This document shows, one piece after another, positions 7,533 to 16,321 of a stretch of DNA of 40,693 nt. Below the pieces are notes generated by a model that saw only the letters and a list, made by a program, of their open reading frames with translations, made no database searches and had not been told where the DNA came from. The translations under genes were made by a program, and so were the position numbers. Each line of letters opens with the position of its first letter. Position 1 is the stretch's first letter. The DNA comes from Myxococcales bacterium. Lineage in GTDB: Bacteria > Myxococcota_A > UBA796 > SXON01. Where the stretch lies: the NCBI GenBank assembly GCA_009692605.1, contig SHYV01000006.1, forward strand, positions 1 through 40,693, written 5' to 3'.

Positions 7533-8831
7533 ATGTCATTTGATCCTCCCGCCCAGGCCGTACTCGACTACTGGTTCGACTACTCCTGCCCCTACGCCTA
7601 CGCCGCCTCTGGGCTCGTCGAGGGGGTGGCCGAACGCACCAACGCCCTGCTGCGGTACCGACCGTTTCTGCTTGGCGGCGTCTTCCGTGCTGTAGGCACC
7701 GCGCAAAACCTCGCCACGACGATGTCACCGCAGAAGGCAGTCCACTCGCTCCACGACCAGCAACGCGCGCTGGTCCGGGCCGGCCTGCCGCTCAGCTTCC
7801 CGGCGCAGCACCCGAGGCGCACGGTCCACGCGCTGCGCGCCACGCTCGCCGCTGCGCGCGTAGCAGCCTCTCGCCCCGCTGGCGCGGCCGGATCGGACCA
7901 CCGACCGCTGATCCATGCCCTCTTCCGGGCCTACTGGGCGGCCGACGCCCCGATAGAGGATGAAGCCTGCGTCCGCTCCATCGCCGCCTCGGTCGGGTTC
8001 CCCGACCTTGATCTCGACCGCGAGCGCGACACCCTGCGCATGGAGACCGACGAGGCGATCGCGCTTGGAATCTTCGGTGCTCCTACCTTTATGGTCCGGA
8101 CCCACACGGAGGCGAGCGCGCCCCCCAACGACTCGCTCTACTGGGGCCACGACCGACTCGATTTCGTCGAAGATGCGCTCGGGCCAGCCCCGCTCCCCCC
8201 GCTCCCCCCGCCCCTCGACCCGCCGGCCAACGCGACCGTGGATTTCTGGTTCGACTACAGCTCCCCTTTCGCGTTCCTCGCCTCCACGCAGATCCGAGGC
8301 CTCGCTGAGCGCACCGGTGCGACGGTCCGCCTTCGACCCTTCCTGCTGGGCGCGCTGTTCCGCAGCCTCGGTCAGGTGGACGTCCCGCTGGTCAGCTTCT
8401 CGGATGCGAAACGACGCTGGTACCTGCGTGACCTCATGCTCTGGTCGGCGCGATGGGGGGTACCCTTCCGATTCACGCCGCACTTCCCGATTCGTACTGT
8501 GCTCGCGCTGCGCTGCACGCTGGCCCATCCTGACCCGTGGCCGTTCGCAGACCGCGTATTCCGAGCCGCGTGGGTCGATGGACTCGACATCGCCGACCCC
8601 GACGTCTTGCGCTCGCTCGGCGGGGATCCGGACGCAGCAGTTGCACAGAAAGACTCGTTATTCGCTAACAATGCGCAGGCTCACGAAGATGGCGTCTTCG
8701 GCGCGCCGACCTTCATCGTGCGGCAGGCATCGTCGCCGGGGGTCTGCCAGCGCTTCTGGGGCCAGGACAGGCTCCATCAGGTTGAAGACGTGCTCCGGGG
8801 CTGGGTCGCGCCCGGGTCGTTCGCCGGATGA
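7533..8831 (+). CDS. Tandem-duplicated HCCA-isomerase/DsbA-fold protein
   Basis: The 432-residue protein is two homologous copies of a 2-hydroxychromene-2-carboxylate isomerase / GST-kappa (DsbA-like thioredoxin) domain, about 8-215 and 230-428, joined by a Pro-rich linker. Each copy has the opening D-Y-W-F-D-Y-S or equivalent, an R-[YL]-R-P-F-L-L-G-[GA]-[VL]-F-R segment, and a closing [IV]FGAPTF[MI]V motif. The catalytic-serine position is Cys in copy 1 (DYSCPYAY) and Ser in copy 2 (DYSSPFAF). Family members use glutathione and act on aromatic or thiol substrates; the substrate here is unknown. The ATG at 7533 is chosen because homology starts at once. GTG 7506 is also possible. The stop overlaps the next gene by 4 nt. 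Confidence 0.85.
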   Translation: MSFDPPAQAVLDYWFDYSCPYAYAASGLVEGVAERTNALLRYRPFLLGGVFRAVGTAQNLATTMSPQKAVHSLHDQQRALVRAGLPLSFPAQHPRRTVHALRATLAAARVAASRPAGAAGSDHRPLIHALFRAYWAADAPIEDEACVRSIAASVGFPDLDLDRERDTLRMETDEAIALGIFGAPTFMVRTHTEASAPPNDSLYWGHDRLDFVEDALGPAPLPPLPPPLDPPANATVDFWFDYSSPFAFLASTQIRGLAERTGATVRLRPFLLGALFRSLGQVDVPLVSFSDAKRRWYLRDLMLWSARWGVPFRFTPHFPIRTVLALRCTLAHPDPWPFADRVFRAAWVDGLDIADPDVLRSLGGDPDAAVAQKDSLFANNAQAHEDGVFGAPTFIVRQASSPGVCQRFWGQDRLHQVEDVLRGWVAPGSFAG

Positions 8832-9082
8832 ACGACAGCGACTGGCTCCGGAAGGCCATTAAACCGCGGAAGTCCGGCTGCCTCGGGCTGTTGACCGGCG
8901 CCGTGGGAGCGGCCCTGCTCATCGCGATCTTGGTCCTAACTGCCTACCAGAGCACCGGGTTGGTCGTCGCGCCCCACCAGGAGCCGGACAGGCTGCTGGC
9001 TGTGCCGGACCGGGCGGTGGACTCGTCGATGGTGACCACGCGCCCGCCCGACGTGAAGCCGAGCATCTTGCCGTCCGCATAA
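8828..9082 (+). CDS. Small single-pass membrane protein, tentative
   Basis: An 84-residue frame opens with ATG overlapping the previous stop (ATGA, 8828-8831). It reads a basic N-terminus (WLRKAIKPRK) and then one strong membrane helix (GLLTGAVGAALLIAILVLTAY). From residue about 40 it overlaps the 3' end of the opposite-strand lipoprotein gene by 139 nt, and that tail looks non-natural. The start overlap and basic-then-hydrophobic layout suggest a real small membrane protein whose functional part is the first 40 residues. No family was recognised. Confidence 0.4.
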   Translation: MNDSDWLRKAIKPRKSGCLGLLTGAVGAALLIAILVLTAYQSTGLVVAPHQEPDRLLAVPDRAVDSSMVTTRPPDVKPSILPSA

Positions 9083-9795
9083 CCAAGGCCGTACAGCCCA
9101 CTCACCCCAATATTCCCGACCCGAACCGTTCCCCCTGACGCGGGGTCGATCTGAACGAGGTCATCCCCACCCTCGACGGTCCAATAGAGCATGCCGTCAG
9201 GCAGCCCGATGATGTCGCCGCTGGTGGTGTAGCGTCCGGCCGGGACCAGCGTGGTGAGCGCGCCGCTGGATGTGTCGACGAAGGAGACCTTGCTGCCGGT
9301 GCCAACTAGCCGGCCGTCGGAGACGAACGTGAGCCCAGTCAGCGAGTCGGCGACGCTCGCGACGAAGCTGGCTTCGGCGGTAGCTGGATTGATCGAGTAC
9401 AACTTGCTGAAGCTGACGCCGTACATGTGTCCGGACAGGTCAATCGCGATGTCCGTCATGTCGGTCACCGCATTCCCACCCGAGCGAAAAGCGCCGATGC
9501 GCGCGGACGTGTTGGTCGCCGGGTCGTAGCTGTACAACATGTCTGAGGTGTTGATGTAGACCGACTCGGTCGCGACCACCGCCGTGTCCTCGGGAGGAGG
9601 CGAGTCCTCGACGACGACCTCCCCGGTGTCAGTGTCGCTGTCAACCGGCGCCGTGTCGCCGGTGTGGGTGTCGATCGGCGGCGTGCCGGAGTCCTCCGGC
9701 GGCGGATCCTCCTCCACCTTGTTCTTCAGGCCGTACTCCTGACAGCCCGAGAGGGTGAGCAGCACGACGAGGGACAAAGCGAGATCTGCGCGCAT
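8944..9795 (-). CDS. Lipoprotein with Asp/Thr/Pro-rich linker and predicted beta-propeller
   Basis: A 283-residue secreted lipoprotein starts at ATG 9793-9795. The signal ends in a lipobox LSGC with Cys18. A low-complexity linker rich in Asp, Thr, Pro and Glu (about 25-75, with DTGDTAP-like runs) is typical of surface lipoproteins in Myxococcota-type genomes. The rest repeats short blades such as LYSYDPATN, LYSINPAT, LVQIDPASGG and VVTIDES, each about 40 residues apart. This fits a beta-propeller of the kind seen in proteins that read out stored values (YncE/SMP-30-like folds). Calcium-type Asp loops are plausible but not certain. The gene is divergent from the permease gene 49 nt away. Ligand unknown. 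Confidence 0.8.
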   Translation of the reverse strand: MRADLALSLVVLLTLSGCQEYGLKNKVEEDPPPEDSGTPPIDTHTGDTAPVDSDTDTGEVVVEDSPPPEDTAVVATESVYINTSDMLYSYDPATNTSARIGAFRSGGNAVTDMTDIAIDLSGHMYGVSFSKLYSINPATAEASFVASVADSLTGLTFVSDGRLVGTGSKVSFVDTSSGALTTLVPAGRYTTSGDIIGLPDGMLYWTVEGGDDLVQIDPASGGTVRVGNIGVSGLYGLGYADGKMLGFTSGGRVVTIDESTARSGTASSLSGSWWGATTNPVLW

Positions 9796-9844
9796 TTCGG
9801 CGTGGTAACCGATGTTGGGCTTCGTGCCCGCGCTACGTTCAGGA

Positions 9845-11179
9845 ATGTCCACCCTCCGCCGAGAGCTCGGCTTATTCGACACCACCGCGGTGGTGATCGG
9901 GGCGATCATCGGCGTGGGGATCTTCTTCACGCCCTCGACCGTTGCGAGGCTCGCCGGGTCGGAGTCACGGGCCCTCCTGGCGTGGGCGCTGGGCGGCCTG
10001 GTCGCCGCGCTTGGTGCGGTCACGTTCGCGGCGCTGGGTCGGCAATACCCACGAGCTGGCGGACAGTACGACATCGTTCGGGATGCCTGGGGGCCGATGC
10101 TCGGGTTCTTGTACGTGTTCTGCAACCTCACCGCGATCCAGACAGGAACCATCGCGATCATCAGCATCATCGCGGTGTCGAACCTCGGCGTGGCGCTGGT
10201 CGGCGTAGAGCCCTCGAACCCGATCCCGGGCGCGCTCCTGCTCATGGCGGGCGTGGGGCTGGCCAACGCTGCAGGGGTCCGGTGGGGCTCGCGGCTGCAA
10301 AACGTGACGGTGGCGGCAAAGCTCGTCACCCTCTGTGCGGTGATCGCGCTCGGCCTGTTCGCCGCTCCGGTGGAGGTGGCGAAGGTCAGCGCGGACGGGG
10401 GGGCCGGCGCGAACGGCCCCGCGCACGCGGTGTCCCTGTGGACGGCGCTGCTGCCCACGCTGTTCGCGTACGGGGGCTGGCAGCAGGCGCTCTGGGTAGG
10501 AGGAGAGGTGAAAGACGGCGAACGAACGTTGCCTCGAGCGATCCTGCTCGGCGTGGCGGTGGTCGTGATCGTCTACATGGGCGCGGCCTGGGCAAACTTC
10601 CGGCTGCTTGGGTTCGACGGGGTGGCTGGGTCGCAGGCGTTGGCCGCAGACGCGGTTGGGGCGGTGCTGCCCGGGAGCGCCCAGCGGATCGCCGCTGGAG
10701 CGGTGGCGCTGTCGGCTTTTGGAGTGCTCAACGCCTGCCTGTTGACCGGGCCGCGGCTGGTGTGGGCGCTGTCCGCAGACGGCCGCTTTTTCGCGCCATT
10801 TGCCCGGATCCACGGGACCACGGGCACGCCGGTGCTGGCGATCTTGCTGCTCACGGTGCTGTCGGGGGCCTTGCTCGTCGTCGCGGGGCCGGCGGGCGTA
10901 GATCCGCTCACGGCGTGGGTTGTCGTGGTGGACGCCGCGTTCTTCGCGTTGACCGGGCTCGCGCTGGTGAAGCTCGGGGGATCCGGCGTGCCGGCGGTCA
11001 TCCCGATCGCGTTCGCGGCGCTGGAGCTTGGCGCGATCTACGGCGCGGTGGCGGACCCGTCAGTGCGGGGTGCGGCCGCCGTCGGACTTGGCTGGATCGT
11101 GGTGGCGGCGGCGCTTTATCTGTTGTTCTTTCGGAGCCGGGGGTCATCTGGGAGCCCCCACGTCTCGGCCACTCCGTGA
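9845..11179 (+). CDS. APC-superfamily amino acid permease
   Basis: This is a 444-residue inner-membrane transporter with about 12 hydrophobic helices. The first helix carries the family signature GAIIGVGIFFTPSTVA, the unwound TM1 substrate-binding glycines of amino acid-polyamine-organocation transporters. An internal loop with GRQYPRAGGQYD fits the conserved P-x-[AS]-GG-x-Y element. ATG 9845 is preferred because an AGGA box precedes it and the signature follows soon after. An upstream in-frame ATG at 9812 lies close to the divergent lipoprotein start. Substrate is probably a neutral or basic amino acid. It converges with the frameshifted Cys-rich gene. Confidence 0.88.
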   Translation: MSTLRRELGLFDTTAVVIGAIIGVGIFFTPSTVARLAGSESRALLAWALGGLVAALGAVTFAALGRQYPRAGGQYDIVRDAWGPMLGFLYVFCNLTAIQTGTIAIISIIAVSNLGVALVGVEPSNPIPGALLLMAGVGLANAAGVRWGSRLQNVTVAAKLVTLCAVIALGLFAAPVEVAKVSADGGAGANGPAHAVSLWTALLPTLFAYGGWQQALWVGGEVKDGERTLPRAILLGVAVVVIVYMGAAWANFRLLGFDGVAGSQALAADAVGAVLPGSAQRIAAGAVALSAFGVLNACLLTGPRLVWALSADGRFFAPFARIHGTTGTPVLAILLLTVLSGALLVVAGPAGVDPLTAWVVVVDAAFFALTGLALVKLGGSGVPAVIPIAFAALELGAIYGAVADPSVRGAAAVGLGWIVVAAALYLLFFRSRGSSGSPHVSATP

Positions 11180-11515
11180 GCGCCGGGACCGGACACGCAT
11201 TCCAGGGGGAGTCGCCGTGGTACGCGGCGGAGCAGATCACGATGTCGTCGTGGTCGAAGCTGAACGCAGGGTCGTGGTCCACGGTGGGCGGGTGGTCTTC
11301 GCATCCCCCCAATAGGCTGATGCACCGGCGGTCCGCGGTGGGCACCATCCCCTCCACCTCGTTGCAGTACTCGCCCTCTTGCACAGCTCGCGCCAGTACT
11401 TCATCTGAAACGTGACCTGAACATTGGTGTCCCAGCACTCTCCCTCCATGTCCAAGACGTCCGCTTGCACCGTGAAGCTCGACGGGAGGCATCCGAGGAG
11501 GGTGAGGAGCGTCAT
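11170..11515 (-). pseudogene. Frameshifted Cys-rich small lipoprotein gene
   Basis: ATG 11513-11515 begins a short lipoprotein-like signal (MTLLTLLGC) followed by DVLDMEGECWDTNVQVTF and QMKYWREL. Near 11375-11390 this frame loses sense, and the frame offset by two continues with GEYCNEVEGMVP, DRRCISLLGGC, DHDDIVICSAAYHGD and WNACPVPALTE. Restoring one base near the GAGCTGTGC segment joins them into one Cys-rich secreted protein. The true 3' end is unclear: the second frame runs on to 10998, antisense to the permease gene. The gene starts 8 nt after the moaA stop and is likely its operon mate. It could be a real frameshift mutation or an assembly error. Confidence 0.6.
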
Positions 11516-11523
11516 TGTTCCAC

Positions 11524-12618
11524 CTACCCCCCAATGGATGTCATCACGCCCTCAAAACTCTGCCCCCCCTCGGTCTCCGCGAGGTGCCCGGCGGGCTTTC
11601 CCTGCACGATGCCGGCGATCGCAGCCAGCAGTTCATGGTTGGTCGCGGCTGGGCGAGCTTCACTACCCCGCAGCAGGTCCCGCAGCGAAGGCGTCTCCTC
11701 ATAGCCGAGACAGGTCCGCAGGTGCCCGTCCACCAACAACCGCAGCCGGTTGCAGCTGGCGCAGAAGTGCTCGGTCAGCGGCGCGATGAACCCGACGCGG
11801 ACGGACGCTCCCGGGGTAGCGACAGCCACGCCGCCGGCGCCAGCGTGCGGGGTCCAACGGGCGTAGGTGGCCGGGCCCACGCCGGGCAGCGCGCCCACGG
11901 CGGCTGACGTCGACTCGAGCAGCCCCGCCTCGGCCAGACGCTCGCGGATCTCGCGCGCAGGCACGTTCTGGTGCCAGCGGCCCTGAAACGGCATGTACTC
12001 GATGTACCGGAGCACCGTTTCGGAGCCTGCTGCGCGTCCCCCTGCCGGAGCTGCGAGCACGCCGCCCGGCATACAAGCCTCCGCGAGCGGGACGATCTCG
12101 TCGTCGTTCTCCCCGCGCATCACCACCATGTTGAGCTTGACCGGGCCGAGTCCGGCCTCATGGGCCGCCGCGATCCCGTCCAGGACCGCAGCCAGCTTTC
12201 CGCCGCGGGTGAGGGCCGAAAACCGCGCCGGATCGAGCGAGTCGATCGAGATGTTGACCCGGTTCAAGCCGGCTGCCCGTAGCGGCGCAGCCAGCTCCGC
12301 CAGCCCAAAGGCGTTGGTGGTCATGGACAGATCATCGATGCCCGGCACGGCGGCGATCGCCTCCACGAGCGACACGAGGCCCCGTCGAAGGAGCGGCTCT
12401 CCCCCCGTCAACCGGACGCGACGAAGACCACTGCCTGCCATCACCGTGACGATGCGCACGATCTCCTCGTGGCTCAGCACGTCCGCACGCGGCAACCACG
12501 CGTGCCCTTCGGCCGGCATGCAGTAGATGCACCGGAAGTTGCATCGGTCGGTCACGCTCACACGCATGTAGGTGTGAAGCCGGCCGTGGCGATCAACGAG
12601 CGCGGTGTCCGGGTTCAT
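11524..12618 (-). CDS. moaA: GTP 3',8-cyclase MoaA (molybdenum cofactor step 1)
   Basis: MoaA is the radical-SAM enzyme that converts GTP to (8S)-3',8-cyclo-GTP at the start of molybdopterin synthesis. The 364-residue product has the SAM cluster motif CNFRCIYC near residue 26, the GGEPLLR SAM-binding strand, and the C-terminal second-cluster motif CASCNRLRLLVDGHLRTC (C-x2-C-x13-C). It ends in the double-glycine tail SIGG, which activates the enzyme. All hallmark residues are present. It follows mrp by 2 nt, forming an operon of iron-sulfur-related functions. No other moa/moe genes are in the window. Confidence 0.95.
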   Translation of the reverse strand: MNPDTALVDRHGRLHTYMRVSVTDRCNFRCIYCMPAEGHAWLPRADVLSHEEIVRIVTVMAGSGLRRVRLTGGEPLLRRGLVSLVEAIAAVPGIDDLSMTTNAFGLAELAAPLRAAGLNRVNISIDSLDPARFSALTRGGKLAAVLDGIAAAHEAGLGPVKLNMVVMRGENDDEIVPLAEACMPGGVLAAPAGGRAAGSETVLRYIEYMPFQGRWHQNVPAREIRERLAEAGLLESTSAAVGALPGVGPATYARWTPHAGAGGVAVATPGASVRVGFIAPLTEHFCASCNRLRLLVDGHLRTCLGYEETPSLRDLLRGSEARPAATNHELLAAIAGIVQGKPAGHLAETEGGQSFEGVMTSIGG

Positions 12619-12620
12619 GG

Positions 12621-13904
12621 TCAGACGGGGAGGGCCCGCTCCACCGCGGCAGCGACCGCCTCGAACACCGTCTCCCCATCCAGCACCGCCGGTCGCCCGG
12701 AGTCCCCACCAGACCGGATCGCGTCACGAAGCGGGACCTGTCCAAGCAGGGTCACCCCATACTCCGCCGCCAACTTCACGCCGCCGCCCTCACCAAACGG
12801 GTGCATCCGGATCGAGCCGCCGGGCCCGGTGTCGTACCAGCTCATGTTCTCCACCACCCCAAGAACGGGCACGTCGAGCTTGCGGAACATCTCCAGCCCT
12901 CGCACCGCGTCGAGCAGCGCCACCGGGTTCGGCGTCGTGACGATCACCCCTCCGGAGATCGGCACCGCCTGGATCATCGTCAACTGCGCGTCACCCGTCC
13001 CAGGGGGCATGTCCACGATGAGGTAGTCAAGTTCACCCCAGTCGACGTCTTTGAGGAACTGATTGACCACCCCCATGACCATCGGGCCACGCCAGATGAT
13101 GGGCTCCTTCTCGTCGATCAGGAACCCGATGCTCATGCACTCCACACCAAACGCCTTCAGCGGCAGGATCTTCTTCTGCTCGTTGGCGACCGGAGCGCCG
13201 CGGACGTGCATCATCAACGGGACCGACGGGCCGTAGATGTCCGAGTCCATCAGGCCGACCTTCCGGCCCCGCTGCACCAGCGCCACCGCGAGGTTGACCG
13301 CCACCGTGCTCTTGCCCACCCCGCCCTTACCCGAAGCCACGGCGATGATGTGCTTCACCCCGGGAATCGGCTTCTTGGTGATCGGCCCGCCGTGAGGCTG
13401 CATGCCCGGGCCCGACATCCCCTTTAGAGGCTCTTTCTTGGGGCCACCCGCTGGCGCCGCCGCCCCATGCCCGTGATCGTCCCCGTGGCTGTGCCCGTGG
13501 TCTCCTTGAGCGGTCGAGTGGGGCTTGGGAGCGGCGTTCAGCACCCCCGCGACACGCACCGTGCAGCTGACCTCCCCACCCCACCCGGCGCCGACCAGAT
13601 TTCGCACCACGGCGTCGCGCAGCCGGTTGCGGTCCTCCGTCGCGTGCTCGCTCTTCACCGCGAGGACGAACTTCAGGATGTCATTGTCCATTTTCGCGTC
13701 CTGAATCATCCCGGCCACCCACACCGATCGGCCGGAAAGGGGGTCACGCACGCGGGTCGCGGCGGGCTCAAGCAGGCTGTAGGGATCCAAGGCGCCTCCG
13801 AAAGCGGGCGAGGTAACCGGCCCCCCGAGGGCTGTCCGCACCGGTCTTCGCCAGACCCGCGGTCCGGGTAGCTTCATTACATCCCGTTTCTTGCCCTTCT
13901 CCAA
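12621..13904 (-). CDS. mrp: Mrp/ApbC-type Fe-S carrier ATPase lacking the CxxC motif
   Basis: Mrp-family P-loop ATPases carry or transfer [4Fe-4S] clusters. Residues about 38-120 form a divergent DUF59/MIP18-like domain (DPLSGRSVWVAGMI). Residues 129-150 are a His/Asp-rich linker (HGHSHGDDHGHG). The Mrp ATPase follows, with the deviant P-loop GKGGVGKST at 192-200, MDSDIYGPS and the MPPGTGD switch. The cluster-bridging CxxC that normally follows ENMS is absent: the sequence runs ENMSWYDTGPGG. So the known dimer-bridging cluster site is missing although ATPase motifs are intact. An internal ATG at codon 10 is an alternative start. It sits in an operon with moaA. Confidence 0.88.
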   Translation of the reverse strand: MEKGKKRDVMKLPGPRVWRRPVRTALGGPVTSPAFGGALDPYSLLEPAATRVRDPLSGRSVWVAGMIQDAKMDNDILKFVLAVKSEHATEDRNRLRDAVVRNLVGAGWGGEVSCTVRVAGVLNAAPKPHSTAQGDHGHSHGDDHGHGAAAPAGGPKKEPLKGMSGPGMQPHGGPITKKPIPGVKHIIAVASGKGGVGKSTVAVNLAVALVQRGRKVGLMDSDIYGPSVPLMMHVRGAPVANEQKKILPLKAFGVECMSIGFLIDEKEPIIWRGPMVMGVVNQFLKDVDWGELDYLIVDMPPGTGDAQLTMIQAVPISGGVIVTTPNPVALLDAVRGLEMFRKLDVPVLGVVENMSWYDTGPGGSIRMHPFGEGGGVKLAAEYGVTLLGQVPLRDAIRSGGDSGRPAVLDGETVFEAVAAAVERALPV

Positions 13905-13957
13905 ACCCGCGGGTAGAACCGGGCGCCCCCCCTCACGTCCCCCAAAAGCGAGCGCCC

Positions 13958-16321
13958 GTGTTCCTCACCGCCCCCCTGCCGTCGGTTCGTTTCGGGACAG
14001 CGATGCTCCTCCTCCCCACGCTGGCGGCGTGCAGCGGCGGGGCGGGTGCACCGGCCACCTCAGGAACCCCTGCACCGGCCGATCTACCGGACGTGGTCTT
14101 GATCACCCTCGACACCACCCGCGCCGATCGCCTCGGGTCCTACGGGTACAAGGACGCGAAGACTGACTCCCTCGACGCGCTCGCGGCCAGCGGCATGCGC
14201 TTCGCCAACGCCATCTCTCCGCTCCCGCTGACGATCCCCGCTCACGCGACCATGCTGACTGGCCTCCAGCCCTACCATCACGGAATCCGCTCCAACGGCG
14301 ACAACGTGCTGGACGAAAAGTACACCACCCTCGCCGAGCACTTGCAGACCGCCGGATACCGGACCGCTGGCAGCGTCGCCGCGTTCGTCACCACCCGCCA
14401 ATGGGGGTTCTCTCAGGGCTTCGACGCGTTCTACGACAGCATGCCCGAGGGCGAGGGGGCGGACAAGAACTACTGGCATACGGAGCGTATAGGGGAAACG
14501 GTGGTCGATGACGCGCTGGGCTGGCTTGCAGGGCAGCCGGAGGACAAACCGGTCTTCCTGTGGCTACACCTCTACGATCCGCACTTCCCCTACATCGCAC
14601 GCGCCCCCTACGACGAGGCGATGAAGGATCGTCCCTACGACGCCGAGCTGGCCTACGTGGATGACCAGATCGGCCGCGTGGTCTCCGCGTTCGAGGGCCG
14701 TAACGTGCTGTGGGCCATCATCGGGGACCACGGCGAGGGGCTAGGCGAGCATCAGGAGATCACCCACGGGCTGTTCACGTATCAGGCAACACAGCACGTG
14801 CCGTGGATCCTCTCCGGTGCCGGCGTGACCCCGGGAATCACGACGTCGCCGGTGTCGACCGCCGACCTGACGCCCACAGTGCTAAAGCTCCTCGGCCTCA
14901 CCGTCCCGGACGGTCTTGACGGCCAGCCCCAACCGGCGGCGGGCGCCCCGGATGTCCCCTACGCGGAGAGCTACCAGCTGTCGGACCGGTTCAAGCTGGC
15001 GCCACATCGCATGGTGCTGGACGGCACCCTCAAGCTCATCGACACGCCCCGGCCCGAGCTCTACGACCTGGCCTCCGATCCCGGCGAAAAGGCCAACCTC
15101 GCCGACAGCCGGCCGGACGACGTGGCCCGGCTCAAGAAGCTGCTGACGGACAAGCAGGCCGCACCGCCGAACGGCAGCAATTCGAGCATGGACGCGGAGA
15201 CTCAGGCCCAGCTGGCGTCCCTCGGGTACACCTCGCCGTCCATGGGCGACATCGACTACGCCGTGCTGCCCGATCCGAAGGACTACCGCGAGTTCTTCGA
15301 GAAGTTGAACAAGATCGAGCGGCAGAGCTCAAAGCTGTCCCCTGGGGAGAACCTCACGCTGCTCGACGAGGCGATCGCGCTCAAGACAGACGCCTTCGAG
15401 CTGCGCATGCGGCGCGTGAACGTGCTGGCGCGCATGAAGCGCTTTGACGAAGCCCGCGACTACGTCCAGACGCTCACCACCGACTTCGGGGACGAGGCGC
15501 GGGTCTGGGCCACGCTGGCCGGGATGGCCGTCCAGCAGAACCAGCCAGAGCAGGCGCTCGAGTACGCCCGTGAGGCCCTCAAACGCGATCCGCACGGCGG
15601 CACGGCCCGCGAGATCGAAGTGCAGTCGTTGTTCCAGCTGAAGAGCCCCGAGGAAGCTGTGGCCATCGCCACGAAGTACACGACCGAGAACCCCAAGGAG
15701 TTCGGCGTCAGCGCCCTGCTTGGACAGTATTGGCTCAAGAAGCAGGATTTCAAGAAGGCGGAACAGTACCTCCGGGTGGGCGTGAGCAGCCCTACCCCGC
15801 GCCGAGCGGCGCGATCCCAGCTTGCCCTCCTTGCGATCGCTGCGGGCGCACGCAACGACGCCTACAACCTGCTTGAGCCAGAGGTGAAGGACTTCCCCGG
15901 CAATGCGATGGCGCGACGGCTGCTCTCCCGCCTGTACGGCGAGGACCAGCGCTGGCTCGACCAGAAGCCGCAGGTCGAGGCCATCGCCCGGTCCTTCCCG
16001 AAGGAGGCGGAAGCCCACCGCGCCCTCGCGCAGTGCCACTTCAACCTCGCCGACTACACGGGAGCGCGAAAGGTGATCGACGTCGCGCTGGGGCTGGCCG
16101 CAGACGATCCCGACGTCCTCCTGCTGCACGCCAACCTGCTCGCGAAGGAGGGCAAGAAGGACGAAGGCTATGTCGTTTTCCAGCGCGCGACCGACCTGAA
16201 CACCGTGCGGGTCCGGGAGGCCGAGAAGAAGGGGGCGACCGTGGTCCGCATCGACCCGACCACCGGCAAGCCCATCGACCAGCCGACGGAGAGCACCCCC
16301 GCCCCCAAGCCCACGCCATGA
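13958..16321 (+). CDS. Sulfatase-like AlkP-superfamily lipoprotein with C-terminal TPR region
   Basis: This 787-residue surface lipoprotein has GTG at 13958, a lipobox LAAC with Cys25, an AlkP/sulfatase-fold domain (about 44-400) and tetratricopeptide-like helices (about 425-765). Metal-site motifs are LDTTRADRLGSYG (about 51) and GDHGEGLGEH. At the nucleophile position the sequence is TIPAHATMLTG: Thr92 in place of Cys/Ser, and His in place of the sulfatase Arg. Formylglycine sulfatase chemistry is therefore excluded; a Thr nucleophile is used by phosphoethanolamine and phosphoglycerol transferases of the same fold. TPR units such as ALEYAREALKRDP suggest a protein partner, perhaps the coupled TPR protein whose ATG overlaps this stop. 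Confidence 0.85.
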   Translation: MFLTAPLPSVRFGTAMLLLPTLAACSGGAGAPATSGTPAPADLPDVVLITLDTTRADRLGSYGYKDAKTDSLDALAASGMRFANAISPLPLTIPAHATMLTGLQPYHHGIRSNGDNVLDEKYTTLAEHLQTAGYRTAGSVAAFVTTRQWGFSQGFDAFYDSMPEGEGADKNYWHTERIGETVVDDALGWLAGQPEDKPVFLWLHLYDPHFPYIARAPYDEAMKDRPYDAELAYVDDQIGRVVSAFEGRNVLWAIIGDHGEGLGEHQEITHGLFTYQATQHVPWILSGAGVTPGITTSPVSTADLTPTVLKLLGLTVPDGLDGQPQPAAGAPDVPYAESYQLSDRFKLAPHRMVLDGTLKLIDTPRPELYDLASDPGEKANLADSRPDDVARLKKLLTDKQAAPPNGSNSSMDAETQAQLASLGYTSPSMGDIDYAVLPDPKDYREFFEKLNKIERQSSKLSPGENLTLLDEAIALKTDAFELRMRRVNVLARMKRFDEARDYVQTLTTDFGDEARVWATLAGMAVQQNQPEQALEYAREALKRDPHGGTAREIEVQSLFQLKSPEEAVAIATKYTTENPKEFGVSALLGQYWLKKQDFKKAEQYLRVGVSSPTPRRAARSQLALLAIAAGARNDAYNLLEPEVKDFPGNAMARRLLSRLYGEDQRWLDQKPQVEAIARSFPKEAEAHRALAQCHFNLADYTGARKVIDVALGLAADDPDVLLLHANLLAKEGKKDEGYVVFQRATDLNTVRVREAEKKGATVVRIDPTTGKPIDQPTESTPAPKPTP

